The notes: generated by a model not told the origin, from the sequence alone. A stretch of 64,000 nucleotides of DNA from an uncultured Acetatifactor sp. (GCA_947594835.1 CANQEH010000007.1:45879-109878), one strand, 5' to 3'. Shown: positions 26,003-34,912, counted from the stretch's first letter. Program-made: numbers and translations.

Positions 26003-26157
26003 GCGTGAAAAATTGCCGCCAGGCAATTCTTTCACGCAATCACCACACTTTCTCTGCAATGACCTTGCCGCGGGGAGAATTGCCGCAGGCAATTCTCCGG
26101 CGCGAAACATAGAACTTCTCCGTGAAGCGCCCTCTGGCGCGAACGGCTAGAAGTTCT
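26003..26157. repeat. Hairpin cluster between rpoA and rplQ
   Basis: Three strong stems fill this part of the 313-base gap: 26003-26037 (15 bp with one bulge, 4-base loop), 26074-26098 (perfect 11 bp, 3-base loop) and 26111-26157 (9-bp outer stem enclosing GCGCC-4-GGCGC). The first two share the core AATTGCC...GGCAATT and the flank CCTTGCCGCG, so they are copies about 70 bases apart. The stretch 25854-26002 shows no gene. Confidence 0.8.
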
Positions 26158-26166
26158 TTTCGCGCT

Positions 26167-27123
26167 CTATTCCTCGCTGGGATTCAAGGACAGCCCCAGC
26201 TCTTTTAACTTTGCAAGCACTTCCTCCAGGGATTTGCGGCCCAGGTTCCGAACCTTCATCATATCCTCGGAAGTCTTGTTGCACAACTCCTCTACGGTGT
26301 TGATGCCTGCCCGCTTTAAGCAGTTGTAAGAACGGACGGAAAGCTCCAGTTCGTCGATGCTCATCTCCAGCACCTTCTCTTTCTCGTCGTCCTCCTTCTC
26401 CACCATCACTTCGGCGGTCTTTGCATTCTCGGACAGATCAATAAAGAGGCTTAAATGCTCGCTTAACACCTTTGCCGCAAGGCTCACCGCCTCGTCAGGA
26501 ACCAGCGTGCCGTTGGTAAACACATCAAGCGTCAGCTTGTCGTAGTCGGTGATCTGGCCCACACGGGTATTCTCCACCGTCACGTTAACCCTCTCCACAG
26601 GCGTGTAAATGGAATCCACTGCGATCACGCCGATGGGAAGATCCTCGTTTTTGTTCCTGTCTGCACTCACATAGCCGCGGCCCCTGGTAATGGTCAGCTC
26701 CATATACAGCTTCGTGTCTTTTCCGCTCAAGGTAGCAATGACCAGATCCGGATTTAAGATTTCAATATCCTGATCCACCTGGATATCGGAGGCGTGTACC
26801 ACGCCCTCCCCTTCATACTCGATATATGCCGTCTTTACTTCGTTGGTCTCGCTGTTGTTTTTGATCGCAAGGCTCTTGATGTTCATAATGATCTCAGTTA
26901 CATCTTCTTTCACACCGGGCACGGAACTGAACTCGTGCAGGACGCCTTCAATCTTGACCTGGCTTACCGCTGCACCGGGCAGAGAGGAAAGCATGATCCT
27001 CCGCAGGGAATTGCCGAGGGTGATCCCATATCCTCTCTCCAAAGGCTCAACGACAAATTTTCCGTACTTTTTGTCTTCTGAAATCTCAGCAACTTCAATA
27101 TTAGGTCTCTCAAAATCAAACAC
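26167..27123 (-). CDS. rpoA: DNA-directed RNA polymerase subunit alpha
   Basis: A 318-residue alpha subunit. The N-terminal dimerisation/assembly domain has [26 protein letters not shown] linker rich in Glu/Lys at about 225-245 joins it to the C-terminal promoter-contact domain ([30 protein letters not shown]). It sits between rpsD and rplQ as expected for the alpha operon. Confidence 0.98.
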   Translation of the reverse strand: MFDFERPNIEVAEISEDKKYGKFVVEPLERGYGITLGNSLRRIMLSSLPGAAVSQVKIEGVLHEFSSVPGVKEDVTEIIMNIKSLAIKNNSETNEVKTAYIEYEGEGVVHASDIQVDQDIEILNPDLVIATLSGKDTKLYMELTITRGRGYVSADRNKNEDLPIGVIAVDSIYTPVERVNVTVENTRVGQITDYDKLTLDVFTNGTLVPDEAVSLAAKVLSEHLSLFIDLSENAKTAEVMVEKEDDEKEKVLEMSIDELELSVRSYNCLKRAGINTVEELCNKTSEDMMKVRNLGRKSLEEVLAKLKELGLSLNPSEE

Positions 27124-27159
27124 TGCGAATACCCTCCTTTCGGAATGTTGTAAGAAAGC

Positions 27160-27753
27160 TTATTTAGAGTACAGCTCGACGATAAGCATCTCGTCTACAG
27201 GAACGTCGATCATCTCCCTGGTGGGAAGATTCTTGATGGTTCCCTTGAAGTTTTCAATATCCACATCCATCCATTCGGGCACCAGCCTTCCGCCGGTCAC
27301 TTCCACGATATCCTTGTATCTCTGCAGGGACTTCGCCTTTTCCTTTACTTCGATCACATCGCCTGCCTTGGTCAGGTAGGAAGGAATGTTCACCGTCTTG
27401 CCGTTTACCAGGATATGCTTGTGATCAACGATCTGCCTTGCCTCTCTCCTGGTTCTCGCAAAGCCCATCCGGAACACCACATTGTCCAGTCTGCTTTCCA
27501 GCATCACCATCAGGTTTTCGCCGGTGGTTCCCTTCATTCGGTCTGCCTTCTCATAGTAATTGCGGAAAGGCTTCTCCAACACGCCATAGATGAATTTTGC
27601 CTTCTGCTTCTCCCGAAGCTGCAGGCCATACTCGCTGACCTTTTTGCCGGCCTTTAAATTCCGTCTGTTGGACTTCTTGTCATATCCCAGATAGGAGGGC
27701 TCCAGTCCCAAAGATCTGCATCTCTTTAATACAGGTACGCGATTTACTGCCAT
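27160..27753 (-). CDS. rpsD: 30S ribosomal protein S4
   Basis: A 197-residue S4 with [19 protein letters not shown] at the N-terminus and the S4 RNA-binding domain ([38 protein letters not shown]). It binds the 5' domain of 16S rRNA early in assembly. It lies between rpsK and rpoA. This copy lacks the N-terminal zinc Cys cluster seen in some S4 proteins. Confidence 0.98.
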   Translation of the reverse strand: MAVNRVPVLKRCRSLGLEPSYLGYDKKSNRRNLKAGKKVSEYGLQLREKQKAKFIYGVLEKPFRNYYEKADRMKGTTGENLMVMLESRLDNVVFRMGFARTRREARQIVDHKHILVNGKTVNIPSYLTKAGDVIEVKEKAKSLQRYKDIVEVTGGRLVPEWMDVDIENFKGTIKNLPTREMIDVPVDEMLIVELYSK

Positions 27754-27782
27754 TTTTTCAATTTCCCTTCTTTATTGTTTAC

Positions 27783-27885
27783 AGTGCCGCAGATGGCACT
27801 TTCTTCCAACTTGTGCCGCCAAGGCGGCCCAAAACGTTACACAAAGCCTTTTGCTGTGCCCTGAAAGGGCGCCGCGTTATACGCG
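27783..27885. repeat. Run of four hairpins between rpsK and rpsD
   Basis: The 123-base gap holds AGTGCC-6-GGCACT (27783-27800), GCCGCC-2-GGCGGC (27815-27828), GCCCT-3-AGGGC (27858-27870) and CGCGT-3-ACGCG (27873-27885). The last includes the rpsK stop codon. None is followed by a T-run, so they are not simple terminators. Confidence 0.75.
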
Positions 27886-28272
27886 CCGTCTCTTGGGAGG
27901 GCGGCATCCATTGTGGGGAACGGGGGTCACGTCGCGGATGCTCACTACTTCCAGACCGCAGGCGGACAATGCCCTGATGGCTGCCTCGCGTCCGGAACCG
28001 GGCCCCTTTACAAATACGTCTACGGATTTCAGTCCATGTACCAGAGCAGCCTTGGTCGCCGTCTCTGCTGCCATCTGTGCGGCATATGGAGTAGATTTCC
28101 TTGAACCTTTAAATCCCAGACCACCGGCACTCGCCCAGCTCAACGCGTTCCCCTCGGTATCGGTGAGGGTCACGATGGTGTTGTTAAAAGAAGACTGGAT
28201 GTGTGCCTGTCCGCGTTCAACGTTTTTCTTGACGCGCTTTTTCGTCACTTTTTTTGCAACTTGTTTCGCCAT
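27877..28272 (-). CDS. rpsK: 30S ribosomal protein S11
   Basis: A 131-residue S11 with [38 protein letters not shown] and the basic tail [18 protein letters not shown]. It forms the platform of the 30S subunit. The stop codon lies inside a short palindrome, and the gap to rpsM upstream is filled by a repeat array. Confidence 0.98.
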   Translation of the reverse strand: MAKQVAKKVTKKRVKKNVERGQAHIQSSFNNTIVTLTDTEGNALSWASAGGLGFKGSRKSTPYAAQMAAETATKAALVHGLKSVDVFVKGPGSGREAAIRALSACGLEVVSIRDVTPVPHNGCRPPKRRRV

Positions 28273-28301
28273 TTTTAAACTAACCTACTTTCTCAATTTT
28301 C

Positions 28302-28579
28302 TGGAATCCGTTTGATTCCACTTTGCAGTTACACAGGGTGGCTTCTGAGTCTGTTTTACAGAATCAGAAGCAACTTATGATGCGCTTTCCGAGTCTGTTT
28401 TGCAGAACCAGAAGCAGCTTATGATGGTGCTTTCCGAGTCCGTTTTATAGAGACAGAAGCAACTTATGGTGCTTTCCGAGTCTGTTTGGCAGAGTCAGAA
28501 GCAACCTATAATGGAACCTTCTGAATCTGCAAGCAGATTCAGAAGTAGCAAGTAATTGTGTGCAAAGCACACAATTACT
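28302..28579. repeat. Array of seven hairpins between rpsM and rpsK
   Basis: Five related units start near 28342, 28385, 28430, 28472 and 28518, spaced 42-46 bases. Each holds GAGTCTG...CAGA-type dyads around CAGAAGCAACTTATG-like text. The last (28518-28545) is a perfect 13-bp stem CTTCTGAATCTGC with a 2-base loop. Flanking stems are 28302-28320 (TGGAATC-5-GATTCCA) and 28551-28579 (perfect 13-bp AGTAATTGTGTGC stem that includes the rpsM stop codon). No reading frame runs through the array. Confidence 0.88.
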
Positions 28580-28946
28580 TTTTCTTGTTGGCAACGGTAC
28601 GCTTCGGGCCTTTGCGGGTCCTTGCGTTGTTCTTGGTGTTCTGGCCGCGGACGGGAAGGCCTTTACGATGACGGATACCGCGATAGCAGCCGATCTCCTG
28701 AAGCCTCTTGATGTTCAGGGCCACCTCACGTCTTAAGTCACCCTCTACCACCACATTCAGCTTCTCAATCGCTTCGCTGATCTTCTTTACTTCGTCATCG
28801 GTCATGTCTCTCACCCTGGTGTCGGGATTTACGCCTGCCTCGGCCAAAATCTTGTTCGCGGTAGGTCTGCCGATGCCATAGACATAGGTCAAACCGATTT
28901 CAATTCGTTTCTCTCTGGGTAAGTCTACACCTGCGATACGAGCCAT
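28575..28946 (-). CDS. rpsM: 30S ribosomal protein S13
   Basis: A 123-residue S13 with [20 protein letters not shown], the helical core [19 protein letters not shown] and the tail [19 protein letters not shown], which contacts tRNA and the 50S bridge. It ends in KKK-stop, and that stop is part of a 13-bp hairpin. Confidence 0.98.
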   Translation of the reverse strand: MARIAGVDLPREKRIEIGLTYVYGIGRPTANKILAEAGVNPDTRVRDMTDDEVKKISEAIEKLNVVVEGDLRREVALNIKRLQEIGCYRGIRHRKGLPVRGQNTKNNARTRKGPKRTVANKKK

Positions 28947-29281
28947 TTACATTTCCTCCATTTTCTTTGCGCTTCCACTGTCTGTGGAAATCACGCTGCA
29001 CACGTCTGGTCTGTTTATTGTGTGCTGTTGTTACTAAGTTGATTGGGGTCTGCACCCAATCGGACACATTCCGGACATCCGATCTTTCCAAAACGACCGG
29101 CTTTTCTGAACAGAAAATCCCTTCGTTCTGGTATCAACAAGTAATCTCCCGTAAGCTCTATATCCCAGTTTTATGATAATCAATGCAGACGCCGCAGGCG
29201 CCCATTGGTTCAGCCGCACATAAAAACCGGACAAGAACTCACTTCCTCAACCAGGCTGCCAAACGCCCGGCCAAGTGGTGA
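28947..29281. other. 335-base hairpin-rich spacer between rpmJ and rpsM
   Basis: No gene is supported here. Short stems are TTCCAC-5-GTGGAA (28973-28989), GATTGGG-7-CCCAATC (29041-29061) and TTTTCTG-2-CAGAAAA (29102-29117). These two genes are normally a few dozen bases apart, so the spacer is unusually long. Confidence 0.6.
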
Positions 29282-29395
29282 TTATCCCTGTCTCTGCTTA
29301 TGCTTCGGATTCTCGCAGATCACTCTGATGCGTCCTTTTCTCTTGATGATCTTGCACTTTTCGCAGATCTGTTTTACTGATGATCTAACCTTCAC
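29282..29395 (-). CDS. rpmJ: 50S ribosomal protein L36 (zinc form)
   Basis: A 37-residue L36 with the zinc ligands Cys11, Cys14, Cys27 and His32 ([20 protein letters not shown], then PKH). The start is GTG, preceded by AGGAGG at seven bases. It normally follows infA directly; here three genes and a repeat element lie between, and it has its own promoter. Confidence 0.97.
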   Translation of the reverse strand: MKVRSSVKQICEKCKIIKRKGRIRVICENPKHKQRQG

Positions 29396-29428
29396 GTTAA
29401 ACCCTCCTTTCAAAAAAGACCGTTTTAC

Positions 29429-29457
29429 ATTGTAACATAGCGCTTTGCGATTTGCAA
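29429..29457 (-). promoter_or_regulatory. Promoter of rpmJ and the alpha operon
   Basis: TTGCAA (29457-29452) and TACAAT (29434-29429) on the minus strand with a 17-base spacer and a TG one base before the -10. It lies between the inserted ABC gene and rpmJ and would let the downstream ribosomal genes be transcribed independently of the insertion. Confidence 0.78.
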
Positions 29458-29563
29458 GCGTTTTTCCGGGCGTTTTTAAAAATTCCTGGGTGTTTTGGAC
29501 AATTGTGATCAAAAGACACTGGTTCCACCGTCTTTCAGGGCCCGGCGCCCTTCGTATCACCGG

Positions 29564-31246
29564 CTAGCCGGATATCGTCTGATAGCTGTAGAACAGCCCT
29601 TTTTGTGCCATGAGTTCCTCATAAGAACCCTTTTCTTTCAGGGAACCGTCCTTCAGCACGATGATCTCATCCGCTTTTCTCATGGTTTCCTCCCGGAATT
29701 TGTGTGAGATCCAGATGACGGTAACGTCTTTCAAGCCAAAAACAACATCCTCGATCTTTTTCCCCAGAACCACATCCAGGCTGGAGGTGATCTCGTCCAA
29801 TACGAGCACCTTCGCGCCGGCTAGCAGTGACCTGGCGATGCCGATCCGCTGCTTCTGGCCCCCGGAGAGCTGATATCCGTTTCCGTTTATGACGCTGTAA
29901 ACCCCATCCTTTAACGTTTCCACATATTCTTTTAACCCGGCGTCTTCTATGGCTTTGTCCACCCGGTCTTGCGGATACGTCTTATACAGGGTGATGTTGT
30001 TGTATATGGTGTCGTCAAAGAGGAACACTTCCTGCTGCATATAATTGACCGTGCGGTACAGCAAAGACTCAGATACGCCGTCAATGCTGTTGTTCCCGAT
30101 TCTGATCTCCCCGGAATGGACCGGCACCATCTTTAAGATAGCCTTGGCCAGCGTGGATTTCCCGCTTCCGCTCTCTCCCATGAGGATATACTTCTTATTC
30201 TGTTCAAACACTGTGCTGACCTGATCGAGAGCCGTTTTCCCCTCGTACTGCACCACAACCCCGTTCAGTTCCACCGCAGCTTCGCCAAGCTCCCTCCCGG
30301 TCTCCGAAACGGTCTTCTCCTCCCGGTTTAAGTAGGACAGCACCTTTTCTTTTACGTTCTGGACTGACTTGATATTTGTAAAAAACACCGGCAATTCTTC
30401 AAAGGGAGCCAGTATCCCTCCGATCAGCTGTGAAACGGCCACAACAGCGCCGATTGTCATCTTCCCGTAATACGCCATCATCACGCCCACGATGATCGTC
30501 GCAATATACCCGATCTGCGTGAAAAACATACTGATAAAGGAATAGGAAAAATTAGCCACGATCCGCGCTTTTTCCGTGGTCTCATTGTTCACATTGCGCT
30601 TATCCATCTGCCTTTTGATCTGGCCCGTCACGGAAAATAAACGGATTGTGTTAAAGCCCAGCAGAATATCCGAAAGGATCGTCTGAAATTCTGCCGCTTT
30701 CCCCGTCGCTTCCTCCGAGAATTTTTTGATGCGCTTCTCAAAGATCTTCGGCACCAAAACAGAAAGGGCCGCGACAGCCACATTCATCACGCAGATCCAG
30801 GGATTGTAAAAGATCAGCACCAGAAAATTGATGCTGAACGCCATGATCACCCGGTAGATCCCGCAGACGCTGTCAAAATAATCCTCATTGATACGCTTGA
30901 TATCTCTCTGAAACAGGGAAATATAATACGCCGGAGGATTACTCCTGTACTCCGAATAATCCATATTCAGGATACCGGCAAAGGTATCCCTTTTCACCGC
31001 GATCAGGAAATGACAGCGGAGGTTTTCCCGGATCACCTTATGGCAATAATAAAACAACATATCGAGCATCCCAAAGCCAAAAAACGCCGCCACCGCCCGA
31101 AGCAGCCTCCCCCCGTCCGACAGCAGGGCGCCGTTAAACAACGGCTCCAGCGATTTGGAAAAGAACACAGAACTGACCGACATACAAGGGGTAATCATCA
31201 GATACAAAATAAAAAGCCTCTTGTTTTCCCAGAAATATTTCCTCAC
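29564..31246 (-). CDS. ABC exporter, fused permease-ATPase half-transporter
   Basis: A 560-residue type IV-style ABC exporter subunit. Residues 1 to about 305 hold six predicted spans. The ATPase domain has Walker A GESGSGKST, Q-loop QQEVFLFDDT, signature QLSGGQKQR, Walker B VLVLDEITSSLD and switch His in ISHKF. It should work as a homodimer or with another half; the substrate is unknown. The start is GTG with AGGAG seven bases upstream. It is the last of three genes lying between infA and rpmJ, and 22 bases upstream a block of repeats begins. Confidence 0.88.
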   Translation of the reverse strand: MRKYFWENKRLFILYLMITPCMSVSSVFFSKSLEPLFNGALLSDGGRLLRAVAAFFGFGMLDMLFYYCHKVIRENLRCHFLIAVKRDTFAGILNMDYSEYRSNPPAYYISLFQRDIKRINEDYFDSVCGIYRVIMAFSINFLVLIFYNPWICVMNVAVAALSVLVPKIFEKRIKKFSEEATGKAAEFQTILSDILLGFNTIRLFSVTGQIKRQMDKRNVNNETTEKARIVANFSYSFISMFFTQIGYIATIIVGVMMAYYGKMTIGAVVAVSQLIGGILAPFEELPVFFTNIKSVQNVKEKVLSYLNREEKTVSETGRELGEAAVELNGVVVQYEGKTALDQVSTVFEQNKKYILMGESGSGKSTLAKAILKMVPVHSGEIRIGNNSIDGVSESLLYRTVNYMQQEVFLFDDTIYNNITLYKTYPQDRVDKAIEDAGLKEYVETLKDGVYSVINGNGYQLSGGQKQRIGIARSLLAGAKVLVLDEITSSLDVVLGKKIEDVVFGLKDVTVIWISHKFREETMRKADEIIVLKDGSLKEKGSYEELMAQKGLFYSYQTISG

Positions 31247-31269
31247 CTATCAACTCCTAAAAATTTTAT

Positions 31270-31349
31270 CCCAGCCGCCCAAGGGCCTTCCATCAGACGC
31301 CCTTTCAGTCCCAGCCGCCCAAGGCCCTTCCACCAGACGCCCTTTCAGT
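31270..31349. repeat. Two 40-bp tandem repeats
   Basis: Two adjacent 40-base copies (31270-31309 and 31310-31349), differing at only two positions, of the form CCCAGCCGCCCAAGG...CAGACGCCCTTTCAGT. A third, diverged copy appears to overlap the left arm of the inverted-repeat element that follows. Confidence 0.85.
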
Positions 31350-31354
31350 CCGCC

Positions 31355-31477
31355 GCTGGCAAGGGTCTTTCGGCAGACCGTAAAGCAGCGTCGGCACTTG
31401 GCGAGGTACTTTCGAGCCTAGTGTCCGCTACGCTGCGCGCCGAGCGAAAGCGCGTCGGCCGAAAGACCCTTGCCAGC
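31355..31477. repeat. Element with perfect 20-bp terminal inverted repeats
   Basis: The arms 31355-31374 (GCTGGCAAGGGTCTTTCGGC) and 31458-31477 are exact reverse complements, 123 bases end to end, with an inner stem-forming GC-rich part. A diverged copy of the interior and right arm follows at 31481-31588. No target-site duplication is evident. It could be a small mobile element or a structured RNA. Confidence 0.8.
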
Positions 31478-31480
31478 ACC

Positions 31481-31588
31481 CGCAGACCGTAAAGCAGACA
31501 CTCGCACTTGGCAAGCCCCTTCCACCCCTAGTGCCCCCTACACTGCGCGCCAGGCAAAAACGCCTCTTCCGAAAGCCCCCTGCCAGCC
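31481..31588. repeat. Degenerate second copy of the inverted-repeat element
   Basis: It aligns with 31372-31480 almost end to end, sharing GCAGACCGTAAAGCAG, GCACTTGGC, CCTAGTG, CTGCGCGCC and CCGAAAG..CTGCCAGC. It runs into the 3' end of the membrane protein gene, encoding that protein's last 20 residues. Confidence 0.75.
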
Positions 31589-33366
31589 CCCACATACACC
31601 GCAAACCCTTCATTCAAATATGCCAGTTCATACCCCTGTCTGTCCATATACGCCAGAAGCATCCGAAACTTCGGCTCCGCCTGGGCGTCTGTGAAAGATG
31701 CTTCCCCCGTCCCGGCGGCATAGTCCGCACAGCCCCTCTCCAGAATCACCAGCGGGCAGACCCCGGAAGCCTTCGCCTTCTCCTCCACTGCCGCCAGATC
31801 CCGCTCCATCACCTCCGTGCCATAGGAGGCCAGATCGCTCCATATGTTCATGGCAGGGGCAAGCCCCATATAATAAGAAACCCCCGGGATACCCCCAAAC
31901 AAGATGCACTCCCGGTCCAAAAGCTGTTCCCTTTCCAGATACCCGTAGAGCCCCGAAAGATTCTCCGCATTTTCCGGCCCCGTCTTCATCCCTTCCAGCA
32001 CAGGCGCCCCCGTTACCTGGGCCGTCAGATCCCTTCCCCCCGCCGCTTTCTCATACACAAAAGCCCTGCCGAACCTGGCGCAGGAAACCAGGGCAAAGAG
32101 GGCGGAGACCGCAAGCACGCACTTTACGGGAAAGGCCAGGATATGCCTGCTTTCCCTGCCAAACTTCCATGCCAGGCCAAAAAAGGCCGGAAACACGAAA
32201 AAGCCGTTGTTTAAGCTGGCGTAGATGGCGTTGTTGCCCCCCAGGGAGGTGACATACACCACCAAAAGCAGCAGGAGGGAGAGCAGCCTTTCCTCCTTGG
32301 AAACCCCGGGCAGGAAGACCCGGCAGACGCAAAAGACAGTCAATATCTCCAATAAGATCACACAGGGACCGTATACAGCGTCATAAAACGCTGCGTCCGG
32401 GTAAGAAAAGCCTTTCCCCTTCAGCCACAGAAAAAATCCTGCGCCGAGAAGCACACAGGCCGTTTTCTTCCACTTTGCCCCCCTGGAAGGCCAGGGCAGG
32501 CAGACCGCCAAAGCGGCGGCCAGAAAAAGAAGAAAGCGCTTCGCCCAATAGGTCATCTCAGCCTGGGCAAACGCCCTGGGAATCCCTCCCAGCATATGTA
32601 ACGGCGTGTAATCGGATGCATCCCGCGTCATCTGGAACAGCCGCAGAACGCCCGACGCATACGCCCCAAACCCATATTTGAGGGAAATCCCCAGAAGAAA
32701 CAAAAGAAATGCCGCCAGATACCCCAGGACACAGGCCCCCGTCTGCTGCAGCACTTTCTTTGCCGTCTTTTTGTCAAACACTCCGTAAGCCCACACCGCC
32801 AGGATCAGCCCGGTCTGGGCCAGATTGGAAAAGCGGTTGCCCACATTGAGCCCAAGCAGGACCCCCGCCGCCGCCAGATATCCCATCCGATCCTTTGTCA
32901 GCCCCTCATAGAGCAGACACACGCCCCCCAGAAGGAACAGATAGGTGAGATAATTGTACAGCGCCGCAGTGGGCGCCCAGCAGAGCGCCTCCGCCGCGAA
33001 CACTCCCGCAAAGGCAAGCGGCGCAGGGACACGCAGCCGCTTTACGGAGAAAAGATAGGACACGACGCCCAGAGCGCTCACGATCAGCCCCGTATAGCAG
33101 TTCATGCCCAGCATGGTATCCCCAAAAGGCAGTTTCATCAAAAGGCTGCCCGTCTGGTTGGCAAGCCAGGTGGCAAAATACCACATGGAATCCATATAGG
33201 CCAGGCTGTTATACCGGAAATTCGCGTAATTGTAGCCGCCGTCCCACAAATCAACCCCCAGCGCCACATGGCGCAGGGGATAGACAGCCAGGGCCAGCGC
33301 GCTGATGATCCATACCACCCGGCAGAGCGCTTTTGTTTTCCAGTTTTCCCGCTTTACCCCATTCAT
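31528..33366 (-). CDS. Multi-spanning membrane protein, unknown function (GT-C-like)
   Basis: A 612-residue protein with about 11-13 predicted spans and a C-terminal soluble domain of about 130 residues (ILFGGIPGVSYYMGLAPAMN). An early external loop after the first span, LGVDLWDGGYNYANF, has the acidic/aromatic look of GT-C glycosyltransferases such as GT39, but I see no decisive motif. The start overlaps the upstream stop as ATGA, so translation is coupled to its partner gene. The last 20 residues (GRGLSEEAFLPGAQCRGH) are encoded by a copy of the inverted-repeat element, so the native C-terminus may have been replaced. Confidence 0.75.
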   Translation of the reverse strand: MNGVKRENWKTKALCRVVWIISALALAVYPLRHVALGVDLWDGGYNYANFRYNSLAYMDSMWYFATWLANQTGSLLMKLPFGDTMLGMNCYTGLIVSALGVVSYLFSVKRLRVPAPLAFAGVFAAEALCWAPTAALYNYLTYLFLLGGVCLLYEGLTKDRMGYLAAAGVLLGLNVGNRFSNLAQTGLILAVWAYGVFDKKTAKKVLQQTGACVLGYLAAFLLFLLGISLKYGFGAYASGVLRLFQMTRDASDYTPLHMLGGIPRAFAQAEMTYWAKRFLLFLAAALAVCLPWPSRGAKWKKTACVLLGAGFFLWLKGKGFSYPDAAFYDAVYGPCVILLEILTVFCVCRVFLPGVSKEERLLSLLLLLVVYVTSLGGNNAIYASLNNGFFVFPAFFGLAWKFGRESRHILAFPVKCVLAVSALFALVSCARFGRAFVYEKAAGGRDLTAQVTGAPVLEGMKTGPENAENLSGLYGYLEREQLLDRECILFGGIPGVSYYMGLAPAMNIWSDLASYGTEVMERDLAAVEEKAKASGVCPLVILERGCADYAAGTGEASFTDAQAEPKFRMLLAYMDRQGYELAYLNEGFAVYVGAGRGLSEEAFLPGAQCRGH

Positions 33367-34682
33367 GTCTCCTCTTTCCGCTGCCCCTGTCTGCCCATCC
33401 GCCAAAGCCCCAGGCCAATGGCGCAGAAGGCCAGCCACACCACGCTTAAGATGCGGAAAGTGAAGACCACGTGCATCCCCGAGTGATGCTGCACCACGAT
33501 ATACCAGCCAAAGGGGATGCAGGCCGTCAAAAGGTAGGGCACGCAATAGGAGAGGGCACGCTTCCAGGAGGTTTTCCTGACGGCATAGCACAGCGCCGCC
33601 AGATCAGCCACAGCCAGGAGCGCCGCCAGCACCGGGTAGATCCAGGACTGATAGGCCTGCAGATTCATCCCGATTACATAGAGGCCGCCGGAAACCCGGG
33701 GCCGCCCCCCCACCGCTTCCGTCCACCCCACAATGGAGCTGACCGCAGAGCGGATGGTTCCGGTGTGCAGGGTCAGATCCGCCAGTACCCACTTTGTGCA
33801 CCACATGGCCAGATACCCCAGCGTCCAGCTGGCGGAGTAAGCGAGCATCCGCGCCACATTTTCTTTTAGCGGAGCGTCTTTCTTTGTCAGGAAATAAACG
33901 CAGAGCGGAAACCCCAGCGTCACCACCGGGTACGTCAGAAAATCAAAATATGCCACAAGAATCCCTGTCATCAAAAACAGCTGCGGGTAAAGCTCTTTCT
34001 GCTCCAGCTCCTTGCGCCAAAGCAGCACTGCAAGCACTGCCGCCAGGGTGATCACCCCGCAGACCGTCATGGCCAGGGATGCCAGCATCAAAAGCGGCTT
34101 CAGAAACAGAAGGCTCAACAGCAGGGCAGCCGCCGCTTCCGGATGCCCTTTGCGAAACGCAAAAAAGACCACCGCCAGAAACAAAAGAATCTGCAGACCG
34201 GCGCCGATCCAGACGACCTGTTCCCAGGTAAACAGCAAAAGAAGGGGCTTTAAGAAGACCAGATATCCGTGCCAGTAACGGGAGTACTGGTGGAGGAACA
34301 TAGCGGAAGGATCCCCTCCCTGGCTGTAATACTTTACGGAGACCTCCGGCGTCCAGGCTTCTTCGCTCAGATCCAGGTGATAGGCCCACATGGCGTGCTC
34401 AAAGGCGTTTTTCCCAGGGATCTTTTCAAAGGCGTTCTGAACCATGATGGCGTCCGTGTAGAGCTCCCGGTTGGCATCCAGATATCCCTTCCATCCTTTC
34501 GTCTCCCCCTGGGAGGCATCCGGGATGATCCTGTCCACAGACACGCCCACGTGCTCTTTGACCGGCTCCACCGGCAGGCAGAAGACCAGGGTCAGAAGCA
34601 GGACGCCTAAGATGACGCTGGCAATCCCCAGCACAAGCATCTGGCCGATATGGCCCAGCCAGGTTTTCTTTCCGTCGCGCAT
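33363..34682 (-). CDS. Multi-spanning membrane protein, unknown function
   Basis: A 439-residue protein. One N-terminal span is followed by an external domain of about 110 residues (DRIIPDASQGETKGWKGYLD, MWAYHLDLSEEAWTP) and about nine further spans. It resembles uncharacterised surface-polysaccharide membrane proteins; no catalytic motif is clear. Its ribosome site TAGGAG includes the infA stop codon, 11 bases away, so it is made from the infA transcript. It overlaps the next gene by four bases. Confidence 0.75.
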   Translation of the reverse strand: MRDGKKTWLGHIGQMLVLGIASVILGVLLLTLVFCLPVEPVKEHVGVSVDRIIPDASQGETKGWKGYLDANRELYTDAIMVQNAFEKIPGKNAFEHAMWAYHLDLSEEAWTPEVSVKYYSQGGDPSAMFLHQYSRYWHGYLVFLKPLLLLFTWEQVVWIGAGLQILLFLAVVFFAFRKGHPEAAAALLLSLLFLKPLLMLASLAMTVCGVITLAAVLAVLLWRKELEQKELYPQLFLMTGILVAYFDFLTYPVVTLGFPLCVYFLTKKDAPLKENVARMLAYSASWTLGYLAMWCTKWVLADLTLHTGTIRSAVSSIVGWTEAVGGRPRVSGGLYVIGMNLQAYQSWIYPVLAALLAVADLAALCYAVRKTSWKRALSYCVPYLLTACIPFGWYIVVQHHSGMHVVFTFRILSVVWLAFCAIGLGLWRMGRQGQRKEET

Positions 34683-34693
34683 ACCCGGTTCTC

Positions 34694-34912
34694 CTACTTA
34701 TCTCTCCAGATGATCCGTCCCTTGGTCAGGTCGTAAGGGGACAGCTCCAGCGTCACACGGTCGCCGGGAAGGATGCGGATAAAGTTCTGGCGCAGCTTGC
34801 CGCTGATATGCGCCAACACCTTGTGGCCGTTCTCCAGCTCCACGCGGAACATGGTATTGGGCAGCTTCTCCACAACGGTCCCTTCAATTTCGATGACATC
34901 GCTTTTAGACAT
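34694..34912 (-). CDS. infA: Translation initiation factor IF-1
   Basis: A 72-residue single OB-fold protein of exact family length ([50 protein letters not shown]). It binds the 30S A site during initiation. It follows the KOW-protein gene as in other Clostridia, but is followed by a membrane protein gene rather than rpmJ. Confidence 0.98.
   Translation of the reverse strand: MSKSDVIEIEGTVVEKLPNTMFRVELENGHKVLAHISGKLRQNFIRILPGDRVTLELSPYDLTKGRIIWRDK

Noticed and set aside
27783..27885. Rho-independent terminators in the rpsK-rpsD gap
   Set aside because: The stems lack a following T-run on the transcribed strand, and the downstream genes clearly belong to the same operon.
28302..28579. CRISPR array interpretation of the rpsM-rpsK repeats
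   Set aside because: Units are diverged and contiguous, without unique spacers between identical repeats, each unit is itself a dyad, and no cas genes are present.
31155..31492. Plus-strand ORFs across the inverted-repeat element
   Set aside because: They merely read through the tandem and inverted repeats. No transposase or other domain is visible.
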